Assembly: GCA_022821965.1 (NCBI GenBank)
Contig: JAJECN010000028.1
Coordinates: 1-49,092, forward strand
Direction of reading: 5' to 3'
Source: Candidatus Poribacteria bacterium
Lineage (GTDB): Bacteria > Poribacteria > WGA-4E > WGA-3G
DNA length: 49,092 bases
In this document: piece by piece, positions 26,398 to 34,786 of the stretch
Layout of the letters: every line of letters starts with the position of its first letter
How positions within the stretch are numbered: the stretch's first letter is position 1
Position numbers and translations under genes: made by a program
Notes under the pieces: generated by a model
What the model was told of the DNA's origin: nothing
Seen by the model: the letters and a program-made list of their open reading frames with translations, nothing else
The model's database searches: none

Positions 26398-27903
26398 ATG
26401 AGTCTCAAATTAATTGTTTACACCCTCGGTAATTTACTTATCTGTCTCGCGGGGAGCATGTTATTCCCCTTGGCAGTGGCTATCTATTACCGGGCAACTG
26501 CGGGTGAAATCCAGAACGATTTGATGGCATTTGTCATCTCAGCGATAATCACTCTGATTATCGGTTTAATCCTTCGCTTCAGTATTCGATCTCGACAGGA
26601 AGAACTCGGTATCCGCGAGGGTTTTGCTGTTGTTGCCTTAGGATGGGTAACAGTCGCGCTCTTTGGTACGCTTCCATACCTATTTGCTGGCGTATTTCAC
26701 ATTGATGGACGCTCGCCGTGGACAGTGTTCTCTTTCTGCTATTTTGAATCTATGGCGGGATTTTCAACAACCGGTGCGACTGTCTTGACGGAGATCGAAC
26801 ATCTTTCACACGCCGTACTTTTCTGGCGGAGTTTCTCGCATTGGCTCGGTGGAATGGGGATCGTTGTTCTTGCTGTTGCTATTCTTCCGATGCTCGGTAT
26901 CGGGGGTATGCAGCTTTTTCGCGCCGAAGCACCCGGACCACAAACGGATCGACTCACACCCCGCATCGCGCAGACAGCTAAGCTGCTCTGGGGTGTTTAT
27001 CTACTTTTCTCTTTTCTTGAAACTGTACTCTTAATGCTGGGGGGTATGACGCTTTTTGATGCACTCTGCCACACCTTTGGGACTATGGCAACGGGTGGAT
27101 TCTCTACAAAAAACGCCAGTATCGGCCACTACGATAGTGTCTATATTGACATGGTCATCTCTTGTTTTATGTTCTTTGCTGGTACCAATTTCGCGCTCCA
27201 CTATCGCGCCCTCCGCGGTGATGTCAAAAGTTATTTCCAAGATACAGAGTTTAAATTCTACTGCATTGTCATCGCAGTGAGTATCACGTTAATTTCATGG
27301 AATACCATTAGGTTTCAGGTTGATGGACAGGTGCCTTACGACTCAATGTGGACATCACTCCGTTATGCTACATTCCAGGTGATGTCTATTATCACGACGA
27401 CAGGCTATGGCACTGCTGATTTTGAACAGTGGCCCGCGCTATCCCAATTTATCTTGGTAACACTTATGTTTTACGGTGGCTGTGCAGGTTCCACCGGCGG
27501 TGGCATGAAACAGGTGCGGTTCCTCCTCCTTATCAAGCAGAGCGGTGCGGAAATTAAACGTCTCATTTTCCCACATGCTGTCCTCCCTATCCGTGTTAAT
27601 GATCGGGCAGTTCCACCCGAAGTTATGACGAACGTCCTCGGTTTTTTCTTCTTTTTCATCGGAATTTTCGCGATTGTAACCTGTATCATGGCAACTTTGG
27701 GGCTTGACCTTGTGAGTGCCGCAGGGGCAACAATTGCTGCGATGGGTAACATCGGACCCGGTCTCGGCAGCGTCGGACCGACCGATAATTACGCGCATAT
27801 TCATACGACTGGGAAATATGTCCTCTCTTTCTGCATGTTACTCGGACGCTTAGAACTCTATACAGTACTTATCCTTTTTTCCCCAAATTTCTGGAAAGGA
27901 TAA
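26398..27903 (+). CDS. trkH: Trk-type potassium uptake membrane protein TrkH
   Basis: A 501-residue K+ channel-like transporter with four pseudo-repeats, each with a pore loop around a conserved Gly. The four filter regions are GFSTTGATVL, ATGGFSTKNAS, ITTTGYGTADF and GNIGPGLGSVGP. About ten membrane helices are visible. It works with TrkA, encoded upstream, at the cytoplasmic membrane. The ATG at 26398 follows the repeat arm CCGATAACTATAAAAC with no strong Shine-Dalgarno sequence. Confidence 0.92.
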   Translation: MSLKLIVYTLGNLLICLAGSMLFPLAVAIYYRATAGEIQNDLMAFVISAIITLIIGLILRFSIRSRQEELGIREGFAVVALGWVTVALFGTLPYLFAGVFHIDGRSPWTVFSFCYFESMAGFSTTGATVLTEIEHLSHAVLFWRSFSHWLGGMGIVVLAVAILPMLGIGGMQLFRAEAPGPQTDRLTPRIAQTAKLLWGVYLLFSFLETVLLMLGGMTLFDALCHTFGTMATGGFSTKNASIGHYDSVYIDMVISCFMFFAGTNFALHYRALRGDVKSYFQDTEFKFYCIVIAVSITLISWNTIRFQVDGQVPYDSMWTSLRYATFQVMSIITTTGYGTADFEQWPALSQFILVTLMFYGGCAGSTGGGMKQVRFLLLIKQSGAEIKRLIFPHAVLPIRVNDRAVPPEVMTNVLGFFFFFIGIFAIVTCIMATLGLDLVSAAGATIAAMGNIGPGLGSVGPTDNYAHIHTTGKYVLSFCMLLGRLELYTVLILFSPNFWKG

Positions 27904-27980
27904 GTATTTCATTGTAATGGTTATCGGTGAAAGAAAAGTCTGATTTAACCAAAACCTCTTAACTGACAACTATTTTCATT
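27904..27980. repeat. Inverted-repeat spacer between trkH and pdxH
   Basis: A short member of the GGTTATCGG family. The left arm has TAATGGTTATCGGTG (about 27914-27928), and the right arm CCTCTTAACTGACAACTATT ends about 8 nt before the pdxH ATG. The same right-arm wording in reverse complement occurs in the spacer before nuoM. Confidence 0.5.
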
Positions 27981-28625
27981 ATGAACACAGATAAACTCCG
28001 CAGAGAATACAGAGTCCACAAAGAACACCTTCTTGAGCAAAACGCCGCATCCGATCCGTTTGAACAGTTTGAAAGGTGGTTTTCAGATGCGGTTAATTCT
28101 AAACTTGATCTACCAGATGCGATGACATTAGCAACTGCGACACCGCAAGGGGTTCCGTCTGCCCGAATGGTCGTACTCAGAGGCTTTGACGCAAAAGGCT
28201 TCTGCTTCTACACCGATTATGGGAGCCAAAAGGGAAAGGAAATCGCGGCGAACCCGAACGCCGCGATCGTCTTCTATTGGCGTGAACTTGACCGACAGGT
28301 TCGGAGTACCGGCATCATTGAAAAGATGACCTCGGAAGAATCGGATGCCTATTTCGCCAGTCGTCCTGTGAGTAGTCAACTCGCCGTGCAGACGGAACGC
28401 CAGAGCCTTGTTATTAGCGGGCGAGAGCATCTTATAGAAGGTTTCCAACGGGTGGAAAAGACATATTCGTCTGATGTTATTCCACGTCCGCCACATTGGG
28501 GTGGATACCGCCTCGTGCCGAATCTGTTTGAATTTTGGCAGGGGTGTCCAAACCGTCTCCACGATCGGCTCTGTTACACACTACAGCCCGATGAAACATG
28601 GGAGATGACCCGCCTTTCCCCGTGA
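27981..28625 (+). CDS. pdxH: Pyridoxamine/pyridoxine 5'-phosphate oxidase
   Basis: A 214-residue FMN-dependent enzyme making pyridoxal 5'-phosphate, the cofactor of GcvP encoded upstream. Family motifs: DPFEQFERWFSDAVN, ATPQGVPSARMVVLRGFDAKGFCFYTDYGSQKGKE, VFYWRELDRQVRSTG and PPHWGGYRLVPNLFEFWQG. The C-terminus NRLHDRLCYT is standard apart from the family's usual final Arg-Leu-Xaa-Pro, seen here as RLSP. Length is normal. Confidence 0.95.
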   Translation: MNTDKLRREYRVHKEHLLEQNAASDPFEQFERWFSDAVNSKLDLPDAMTLATATPQGVPSARMVVLRGFDAKGFCFYTDYGSQKGKEIAANPNAAIVFYWRELDRQVRSTGIIEKMTSEESDAYFASRPVSSQLAVQTERQSLVISGREHLIEGFQRVEKTYSSDVIPRPPHWGGYRLVPNLFEFWQGCPNRLHDRLCYTLQPDETWEMTRLSP

Positions 28626-28669
28626 ATTTACTGTTTTGTTAGATGCATCGGAAAATTCTCGAAAATTAC

Positions 28670-28699
28670 TTGACATCCGCTCCAGATTCCTATTAAACT
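28670..28699 (+). promoter_or_regulatory. Probable promoter of the secreted paralogs
   Basis: A perfect TTGACA (28670-28675) is followed 18 nt later by TAAACT (28694-28699), a weak -10. The leader would be about 40 nt with AAAAGGAAA before the first paralog. A similar TTGACA with AAACTAT occurs before nuoA. Confidence 0.45.
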
Positions 28700-28745
28700 A
28701 TGAGCACTCGCGAAGAACATCAAAAAGGAAAAGAGATTCTTCTTA

Positions 28746-29483
28746 ATGAAATTCACGCTGATTGTAGCAACACTTTTTCTGTTCTCCTTCTCTGGATGGG
28801 CAGGTACATTTATCGAAACCTTCAATAATGGTGACTTGGAGGACTGGCAGGAACTGGTCCAAGAAGACAAAATGCCCGGGTCCTGGGAGGTCATCGATCG
28901 TGAACTTCACGTAGTGAGTGTTGATGGGTGGCTCCGTCTACTCACAATTGGAAACAAGAAGTGGCAGGATTACACGATTGAAGTTGATGTTAAACCGATC
29001 GAAAAACATAGACAGGCAAGTATTGTGATTGCTGCACGGATTAAAGGCACCTGGTTGATGTTCTGTGAGGTTGGCGACCGGCTTGTCCCTGGATGGGACA
29101 CGCTCTGTCGTACGAGTGATTTCCATACAAACCGCTCGCAACTCTTGCACGTTGGACCTCATCCACTTTTAAAATTGGGCGACTGGTCGACTCTGAAATT
29201 GAGCGTTAAGGACGCAACCTTCATTTTCTGGATAAACGATGAGAAAATCGCAGAAACCGGCGGTGACTTTGCTTTTGCCCATGCAGGTCGAGCACTTGTT
29301 AGGGGAAAGGTAGGTAGGCTCGAAGGTTTTCTGACAGGCGGGGCAGGTTTTGGTCTCGCGAATTACACGGCGAGATTCGATAATCTTATTATCACCGGCG
29401 AAGATATCCCCGACAAGGGGAAACTACCAGTAGCATCGAAAGGAAAACTCGCAACTACGTGGGGACAACTGAAGCGGTTTTAA
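28746..29483 (+). CDS. Secreted DUF1080/LamG-like protein, paralog 1
   Basis: A 245-residue exported protein. A signal peptide (about 1-19, ending SGWAG) is followed by TFIETFNNGDLEDWQEL, WEVIDRELHV, a strand with DYTIEVDVKPIEKH, WSTLKLSVKDATFIFWIN and GGAGFGLANYTARFDNLIITG. This is the jelly-roll pattern of DUF1080 or laminin-G-like carbohydrate-binding domains. The C-terminus KLATTWGQLKRF is shared with the next gene. Function is unknown; sugar binding is a guess from the fold. Confidence 0.7.
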   Translation: MKFTLIVATLFLFSFSGWAGTFIETFNNGDLEDWQELVQEDKMPGSWEVIDRELHVVSVDGWLRLLTIGNKKWQDYTIEVDVKPIEKHRQASIVIAARIKGTWLMFCEVGDRLVPGWDTLCRTSDFHTNRSQLLHVGPHPLLKLGDWSTLKLSVKDATFIFWINDEKIAETGGDFAFAHAGRALVRGKVGRLEGFLTGGAGFGLANYTARFDNLIITGEDIPDKGKLPVASKGKLATTWGQLKRF

Positions 29484-29517
29484 TCGCAACAGAAATCGCA
29501 TTGAAAGGAACATCATT

Positions 29518-30258
29518 ATGAAGTCTGCGAGTATTGTAGTAATCCTTTTTCTTTTACCTTTTTCTGCCTCGGCGGGGACATTTATCGAAGCATTTGATGA
29601 CAAAAATCTGGATGGATGGACGGAACTTTGGATGAATAAGGGGCCCGCTGTTTGGGAGGTCGTTGATGATGAACTTCGAGCGGAAAGTCGTGAAGCGTAT
29701 GTTCATTTGCTTACGACTGGGGATAGCACGTGGGAAAACTATACTATGGAATTAGATGTCAAGCCACTAAAAAAACACGGTATTGGAGGCATCTCGATTG
29801 CTGTACGAGTTAAGGGAACTTGGTTAGTTTACTGCAATGTTTATGATCCTGTGATTATAATTGGTGATGACCCTCCATTTCAAGAAGCACGAATAGGTTG
29901 TTCCGCTGGCAGTTTCCACCGTCCATCGTTTGCAGTGCTCTTATCTGAACCTCATCCACTTTTAAGGTTGAACAGATGGTCGCATTTAAAGTTAAGCGTT
30001 GAAGGGAATATTTTCACCTTTTGGATTAATGGGGAGCAGGTTATGGAGCCTACAAAACTTCAAATCTTTAGACAAATTGAAGTCTTTGCTGATTTTCCCG
30101 ATTTTCAGACGGGCGGTATAGGTTTTGGGCTCTGGAATTATACCGCACTCTTTGATAACATTACTGTCACCGGTGATACTATTCCAAACAGCGGTGGATT
30201 CGACGTAACGCCGCAAGAAAAACTCGCGACGACATGGGGACAATTGAAACAGTTTTAG
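29518..30258 (+). CDS. Secreted DUF1080/LamG-like protein, paralog 2
   Basis: A 246-residue paralog of the preceding protein, arisen by tandem duplication. It has the same signal peptide style (ends SASAG), then TFIEAFDDKNLDGWTEL, DYT-like ENYTMELDVKPLKKH, WSHLKLSVEGNIFTFWING and GGIGFGLWNYTALFDNITVTG. Its central loop differs, with an added Cys-containing segment. It ends KLATTWGQLKQF, almost identical to paralog 1 although the preceding linker is divergent. That suggests the last ten residues are a functional tag. An AAGGA lies before the ATG. Confidence 0.7.
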   Translation: MKSASIVVILFLLPFSASAGTFIEAFDDKNLDGWTELWMNKGPAVWEVVDDELRAESREAYVHLLTTGDSTWENYTMELDVKPLKKHGIGGISIAVRVKGTWLVYCNVYDPVIIIGDDPPFQEARIGCSAGSFHRPSFAVLLSEPHPLLRLNRWSHLKLSVEGNIFTFWINGEQVMEPTKLQIFRQIEVFADFPDFQTGGIGFGLWNYTALFDNITVTGDTIPNSGGFDVTPQEKLATTWGQLKQF

Positions 30259-30390
30259 ATACATGACTGATAGACGATCTTCTTCCGTTTCATCCCAGAT
30301 ATTTGAATCTCTCCATCTCATGCTGCAACAAGCGAAATGAATTGATGCTGAAGAATTTGTTCTTATCTTTGATTTTTTTGAAAAAAAACT

Positions 30391-30417
30391 TGACAATGTT
30401 TTTAAAATATGAGAAAC
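30391..30417 (+). promoter_or_regulatory. Possible promoter of the nuo cluster
   Basis: A perfect TTGACA (30391-30396) lies about 115 nt before nuoA, with only a weak -10 candidate (GAAACT or AAACTA) 17-18 nt on. A GCTTGCAAGC palindrome at 30464-30473 could be an operator. The 254-nt spacer 30259-30512 holds no gene. Confidence 0.35.
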
Positions 30418-30512
30418 TATTAAGCATATTAAGAGCGTCTAAATTAACTTTCACTTTGGCGAAGCTTGCAAGCCATATCACTAACGTATGAGGACAAAAT
30501 AGATTAAAAACA

Positions 30513-30881
30513 ATGCTAATAGAATATCTTCCGATCTTGTTGTTAGGACTATTCGCCGTCCTCTTTGCGGGTATTAATCTCGCCCTGACCCATATTCTTG
30601 GACCCAAACGCCCGAACCGGGTCAAACTCTCCGTTTACGAATCCGGCGTTCAACCCATTGGCGATGCAAGGCAACGGTTTACCATCCGGTTTGACCTCAT
30701 CGCGATGCTCTTTATCATCTTCGATATTGAAGTGGTGTTCCTCTACCCGTGGGCGGTGGTGTTTAAAAAGTTCTCTGAGACGAGCGGTTTATTTATTTTA
30801 ATTGAAATGCTGGTGTTTATCGGCATTCTTCTTCTGGGTTATATCTATGCCTGGAGGAAAGGAGGCTTAACATGGGATTAG
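30513..30881 (+). CDS. nuoA: NADH-quinone oxidoreductase subunit A
   Basis: A 122-residue membrane subunit of respiratory complex I, with three helices. It carries [19 protein letters not shown] and [18 protein letters not shown], with the conserved acidic residues of the quinone-channel loop. It overlaps nuoB by 10 nt and opens the cluster. Confidence 0.95.
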   Translation: MLIEYLPILLLGLFAVLFAGINLALTHILGPKRPNRVKLSVYESGVQPIGDARQRFTIRFDLIAMLFIIFDIEVVFLYPWAVVFKKFSETSGLFILIEMLVFIGILLLGYIYAWRKGGLTWD

Positions 30882-31384
30882 ATTTTGTTGGACAAGGTGC
30901 CGGACAGACGGATGGTAACATCATCACCACGACTATTGATAAGGTCGTCAACTGGGGACGAAAGAACTCGTTGTGGCCGATGCCGTTCGGAACCGCCTGT
31001 TGTGCAATCGAGATGATGGCGACCTTGGCTTCCAAATTTGACCTTTCTCGGTTCGGTTCTGAGGCGATCCGCTTTTCACCGCGCCAATCCGATCTACTCA
31101 TCGTTTCCGGCAGGATTTCCATCAAAATGATGCCGGTGCTGAAACGTATCTATGACCAGATGCCGGATCCGAAATGGGTGATTTCGATGGGAGCATGCGC
31201 TTCCTGCGGTGGAGTGTTTGATACCTATACCCTTATTCAAGGCGTTGATCAGTTTATTCCTGTGGATGTATACATTCCTGGATGTCCACCACGCCCCGAA
31301 GACCTCATTGATGCGGTGCTACAGGTGCAGCAGAAAATCACCAGCGGTGCTTCGCCTAAAGGAGTAGAGGTTATTTATGAATGA
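30872..31384 (+). CDS. nuoB: NADH-quinone oxidoreductase subunit B
   Basis: A 170-residue peripheral-arm subunit that binds the terminal 4Fe-4S cluster N2, which reduces quinone. Cluster ligands are seen in [11 protein letters not shown] (C43, C44), GACASCGG and [24 protein letters not shown] and the [10 protein letters not shown] strand are typical. GGAGG precedes the start inside nuoA. It overlaps nuoC by 8 nt. Confidence 0.96.
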   Translation: MGLDFVGQGAGQTDGNIITTTIDKVVNWGRKNSLWPMPFGTACCAIEMMATLASKFDLSRFGSEAIRFSPRQSDLLIVSGRISIKMMPVLKRIYDQMPDPKWVISMGACASCGGVFDTYTLIQGVDQFIPVDVYIPGCPPRPEDLIDAVLQVQQKITSGASPKGVEVIYE

Positions 31385-31925
31385 AGAGAAAGAAGTTGAA
31401 GAACAGTCGAAACCTCTTGTCCTTGAAAAGTTGGAAACACATCATTCAGATGCGCTTTTAGCACAAGACGAAGCGCGCGGCACCATCGTTGTTGTTGTCC
31501 GTAAAGATCAGGCTTACGCTGTTTTGGAATATCTGAAAACAGATCCCGAACTTGCCTATACCTACCTTGTTGATGTTACCGCAGTTGATAATTCGCAGAT
31601 GGAATCGGAATTGATGCAGTTTGACTACGCGAGGTTCATGGTCGTCTATCAGCTCTATTCCTATCAGGGACAGGGACGTGTTCGCGTAAAGGTACCTGTG
31701 CATGAAAACGATCTGAGCATCACATCTGTTACCGGGTTGTGGCAGGGCGCGAATTGGTTGGAGCGTGAGACCTACGACATGTTCGGTATCAATTTTGACG
31801 GGCATCCCGATCTCCGTCGAATTTTAATGCCTGACGATTTTGAGGGACACCCGCTTCGGAAAGATTATCCGCTCCGCGGGCGCGGCGAACGTGAACGCTT
31901 TAATTTTGATAAGCAGAATGTGTAA
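31377..31925 (+). CDS. nuoC: NADH-quinone oxidoreductase subunit C
   Basis: A 182-residue peripheral subunit of complex I, the 30-kDa family. It has [20 protein letters not shown] and the signature [40 protein letters not shown]. It is separate from nuoD rather than fused as in E. coli. A 167-nt repeat-bearing spacer separates it from nuoD. Confidence 0.95.
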   Translation: MNEEKEVEEQSKPLVLEKLETHHSDALLAQDEARGTIVVVVRKDQAYAVLEYLKTDPELAYTYLVDVTAVDNSQMESELMQFDYARFMVVYQLYSYQGQGRVRVKVPVHENDLSITSVTGLWQGANWLERETYDMFGINFDGHPDLRRILMPDDFEGHPLRKDYPLRGRGERERFNFDKQNV

Positions 31926-32092
31926 GACAAAGTGGTTGTCAGTGGTTAGTTATCGGCTATCGGTTAAGAGGTCACTTAGTAATAATTTACCGCGCTCTGG
32001 TGTCTGCTAAGAGAAAGGTAAGTTGTTACAAATCTACCTCTTGACTGAAAACTGATAACCGAAAACCGATAACTATAAAAAAGGAGTATTCT
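31926..32092. repeat. Inverted-repeat spacer before nuoD
   Basis: The left arm has TAGTTATCGGCTATCGGTTA (about 31948-31967) followed by AGAGGT. The right arm, ACCTCTTGACTG then GATAACCGAAAACCGATAAC and TATAAAA (32035-32081), is its approximate complement. The core contains no gene. An AAGGAG follows at once and serves nuoD. Confidence 0.65.
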
Positions 32093-33289
32093 ATGCAAGG
32101 TGGGCTGGAACGAGCGACAGGCGAGAAGATGGTTCTCAACTTCGGACCACAACATCCGGCGACACATGGCACGCTTCGCATTGTGTTAGAACTTGATGGT
32201 GAATCTGTCTTGAAGGCCACACCACATGCTGGGTACCTGCATACCGGATTCGAGAAACTCGGTGAACATCTGGATTACAACCAGTACATTGTTGTGACAG
32301 ATCGGATGAACTATTTGTCGCCGTTGTCGAACAATTTCGGATATGTACTTGCCGTCGAACAGCTGCTCGGCCTTGAAGTCACAAAACGGTGTCAATACAT
32401 TCGTATTTTAATGGCGGAACTCTCACGACTCGCTGATCATCTATTATGGTTAGGTACCGCTGCGCTGGATTTAGGGGCATTTTCGGTGTTCCTCTATAGT
32501 TTCCGCGAACGTGAGAAGTTGTATAGCATCTTTGAAAAGACGACCGGTGCACGGTTGACGACGAGTTACACCCGCGTCGGCGGCGTTCTCCGGGACCTCT
32601 ACGCTGGATGTGAAGAAGATGTACGGCAATTCGTTGGTAACTTCCCAAAAGCACTAAAAGAGACCCATACGCTGCTCACACGGAATCGGATCTGGATGGA
32701 TAGGACGAAAGGCGTTGGAGCCATTTCAGCTGATGATGCCATTAATTACGGCTTAACAGGTCCCTGTCTCCGAGCCACCGGTGTCGCGCATGACATCCGG
32801 AAGGCTGAGCCATATTCAAGTTACGATGAAGTCACCTTTGATGTACCAGTTGGAACTAACGGCGATGCTTATGACCGCTACCTCGTTCGCATGGAGGAGA
32901 TGATTCAGAGTTGTGGCATTGTTACCCAAGTCCTGGACAATATGCCTGACGGACCGGTCAATCTTGAAGATAACAAGGTTACGATGCCGGAAAAGTCTGA
33001 TGCTTATGGACATATTGAGGGATTAATCCATCACTTTAAGATTGTTATGGATGGACACGGCGTGCAGCCGCCAAAAGGCGAACACTATTGTGCAACCGAA
33101 TCACCAAACGGTGAACTCGGTTTTTATATTGTCAGTGATGGCAGTGGCACGGCTTATCGCATTCGCATTCGTCCACCGAGTTTCTTTCACTTTCAGGCTT
33201 TGCCCAACATGTTGGAGGGTGGAATGGTATCAGACACTGTGGCTGTCTTGGGAAGTTTGAACGTCATCGCGGGTGAATTGGATCGGTAG
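32093..33289 (+). CDS. nuoD: NADH-quinone oxidoreductase subunit D
   Basis: A 398-residue 49-kDa-type subunit lining the quinone cavity next to NuoB. It shows NFGPQHPATHGTLRIVLELDG, YLHTGFEKLGEHLDYNQ, DRMNYLSPLSNN and the C-terminal PSFFHFQALPNMLEGG with GELDR at the end. The conserved quinone-contact His and Tyr regions are intact. AAGGAG lies before the ATG at the end of the repeat spacer. Confidence 0.96.
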   Translation: MQGGLERATGEKMVLNFGPQHPATHGTLRIVLELDGESVLKATPHAGYLHTGFEKLGEHLDYNQYIVVTDRMNYLSPLSNNFGYVLAVEQLLGLEVTKRCQYIRILMAELSRLADHLLWLGTAALDLGAFSVFLYSFREREKLYSIFEKTTGARLTTSYTRVGGVLRDLYAGCEEDVRQFVGNFPKALKETHTLLTRNRIWMDRTKGVGAISADDAINYGLTGPCLRATGVAHDIRKAEPYSSYDEVTFDVPVGTNGDAYDRYLVRMEEMIQSCGIVTQVLDNMPDGPVNLEDNKVTMPEKSDAYGHIEGLIHHFKIVMDGHGVQPPKGEHYCATESPNGELGFYIVSDGSGTAYRIRIRPPSFFHFQALPNMLEGGMVSDTVAVLGSLNVIAGELDR

Positions 33290-33326
33290 CTTTGTCAGAG
33301 CCTGCTATTTGTTTTAGGAGGGTTCA

Positions 33327-33668
33327 ATGGAACTCAAAGGCATTATGCTTTTCGTCAAAGACATGAAAACTGTGATCGCCTTTTACAGGGATGTCATCGG
33401 ATTGACTCCTGACGAAGACCAGCCGTTTCCAGAACACCGGTTTTTCCGTTTTAATGCTGGTGCTTGCACGTTGTGTCTCCATAGTGCCAGCAAACCCAAC
33501 GAAGGCAGACAAAAACTGATGTTTCACGTTGAAAGCGTGAATGCTGTTCATCAGCACATAAAATCGAAAGGGAAACGGTTACGGAAACTTGAGAATGACG
33601 ATGGGCATGCCATTTTCGATATCCGCGATCCTGAAGGCAACCGTATTCAGTTTTACGGCAACTATTGA
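33327..33668 (+). CDS. VOC (glyoxalase/bleomycin-resistance-like) family protein
   Basis: A 113-residue single vicinal-oxygen-chelate domain. The paired beta-alpha-beta units are visible: LKGIMLFVKDMKTVIAFYRDVIGL and KLMFHVESVNAVHQHIKSKG, ending DIRDPEGNRIQFYG. Members bind metals and act on diverse small molecules; the substrate is not predictable. It sits inside the nuo cluster, 37 nt after nuoD, with GGAGG before its ATG. It has no obvious part in complex I. Confidence 0.85.
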   Translation: MELKGIMLFVKDMKTVIAFYRDVIGLTPDEDQPFPEHRFFRFNAGACTLCLHSASKPNEGRQKLMFHVESVNAVHQHIKSKGKRLRKLENDDGHAIFDIRDPEGNRIQFYGNY

Positions 33669-33731
33669 TTTTGGGACTTTTCTCACAAAGATAGATAAAT
33701 TAATTTTGAAGAGAGAGGACTTAATAAATTC

Positions 33732-33908
33732 ATGAAGCTAAAAGTTGTTATCCACAAAGCTGAAGAAGGCGGATATTGGGCGGAGGTTCCATCAATCGTC
33801 GGTTGTGCTACACAAGGTGACACTTTTGAAGAATTGCTTGAAAACATTTATGAAGCAATTAAAGGGTGTTTATCCGTAGATGTTTATTTATGCAAAAGAA
33901 ACTATTAA
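33732..33908 (+). CDS. HicB-like antitoxin-family protein, short
   Basis: A 58-residue protein with the HicB fold: [50 protein letters not shown]. HicB proteins usually pair with the HicA toxin; no HicA is present here. The frame ends after [10 protein letters not shown], about 10-15 residues short of similar stand-alone proteins. It overlaps the start of the next small gene, so its 3' end may have been replaced. GAGAGAGGA lies upstream. It could be a decayed antitoxin or a solitary HicB-fold protein. Confidence 0.7.
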   Translation: MKLKVVIHKAEEGGYWAEVPSIVGCATQGDTFEELLENIYEAIKGCLSVDVYLCKRNY

Positions 33909-34120
33909 AAACCCAATTTGCACTTTGCATCGAAAACAAAGGTTGTGAAGACATAGAGAAGCGAAAATTCTACCAAATTTTACCTGATGAAGAAGGGGCT
34001 CGTGAAGGCTATCTCCGAGTCGTTGACGAATCTCAGGAAGGCTACTTATATCCTGAATCTTATTTCGTTTTTGTTGAACTGCCTCCCAAAGCACAAGAAG
34101 CATTCGTAGCGGTAGTCTAA
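33890..34120 (+). CDS. Conserved small protein of unknown function
   Basis: A 76-residue protein starting [18 protein letters not shown], with [22 protein letters not shown] and [15 protein letters not shown]. The pattern recalls small cyanobacterial and bacterial hypothetical proteins found next to toxin-antitoxin or transposon remnants. It overlaps the HicB-like gene by 19 nt. An upstream ATG at 33866 is also in frame. No function can be given. Confidence 0.6.
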   Translation: MQKKLLKTQFALCIENKGCEDIEKRKFYQILPDEEGAREGYLRVVDESQEGYLYPESYFVFVELPPKAQEAFVAVV

Positions 34121-34162
34121 TGGGAGAGTTTTTGATAACCCTAACATCTCTCTTTTGAGCCT

Positions 34163-34257
34163 AAGATCGCAAGCCCAAAACGAAGTGGAGGGCGGCTCTT
34201 GAGCGAAAAGCGTCAAAGCACAAGCCACATCCTTTAACCGCAAGGAAAATTAAAAAT
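34163..34257 (+). promoter_or_regulatory. SD-covering leader element, copy B (nuoE)
   Basis: Stem 1 is GCCC (34173-34176) with GGGC (34190-34193) across a 13-nt loop ending TGGA. A GCTC/GAGC stem follows. The last hairpin pairs CCTT (34231-34234) with AAGG (34242-34245), which is the only Shine-Dalgarno candidate for nuoE, 11-12 nt before its ATG. The 3' end is GCAAGGAAAATTAAAAAT followed by the start codon. Confidence 0.65.
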
Positions 34258-34776
34258 ATGTCAGATGAACTTATTCAAATCGAAACGCCTTTCGCGTTTA
34301 ACGAAGAAAATCAGCGTGAATTCGACAAGTTAATAGGGCGGTATCCTATTAAGGAGGCGGCTATGCTGCCGACACTCCATCTCGCGCAGCGACAGGCAGG
34401 CTACATCACACCTGCAGTCATGAAATACGTTGCAGAGCAACTTGAAGTCTCGGTTATGAAGGTCAAGGATGTCGTCACTTTCTATCCAATGTTCTTTGAA
34501 GAGCCAGTGGGAGAGTACGTCATTCGGGTATGCCATACGCTCCCGTGTGCATTGCGGGACTGCAAAGAGGTTCTTGACCATCTCAAAGCAAAATTGGATA
34601 CGGATGTCGCTTCCGAAACGAATCTCGCGAAAGGCACGACTGCTGACGGTAAGTTCACCCTTATGAAGGTCGAGTGTCTCGCTTCGTGTGATGTCGCTCC
34701 TGTTATCATGATCAATGACGATCTATATAAAAATTTAACCCCGGAAAAGGTTGATGAGGTCTTAAACAATTTGTAG
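34258..34776 (+). CDS. nuoE: NADH-quinone oxidoreductase subunit E
   Basis: A 172-residue thioredoxin-like subunit of the NADH-oxidising module, binding 2Fe-2S cluster N1a. Ligands are C92 and C97 in VCHTLPC and C140 and C144 in VECLASCDVAPV. The N-terminal helical part (AAMLPTLHLAQRQAGYITP) is standard. It begins exactly at the end of leader copy B. nuoF follows after 10 nt. Confidence 0.95.
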   Translation: MSDELIQIETPFAFNEENQREFDKLIGRYPIKEAAMLPTLHLAQRQAGYITPAVMKYVAEQLEVSVMKVKDVVTFYPMFFEEPVGEYVIRVCHTLPCALRDCKEVLDHLKAKLDTDVASETNLAKGTTADGKFTLMKVECLASCDVAPVIMINDDLYKNLTPEKVDEVLNNL

Positions 34777-34786
34777 GGGAGAAGGT

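Noticed and set aside
30340..30400. Intrinsic terminator after the second secreted paralog
   Set aside because: The T-run and A-run pair only as an all-AT stem with no GC-rich part, so it is unlikely to terminate.
33732..34120. Complete HicAB toxin-antitoxin system
   Set aside because: Only a HicB-like fold is present. The overlapping 76-residue protein does not look like HicA, lacking the small double-stranded-RNA-binding fold with its catalytic His.
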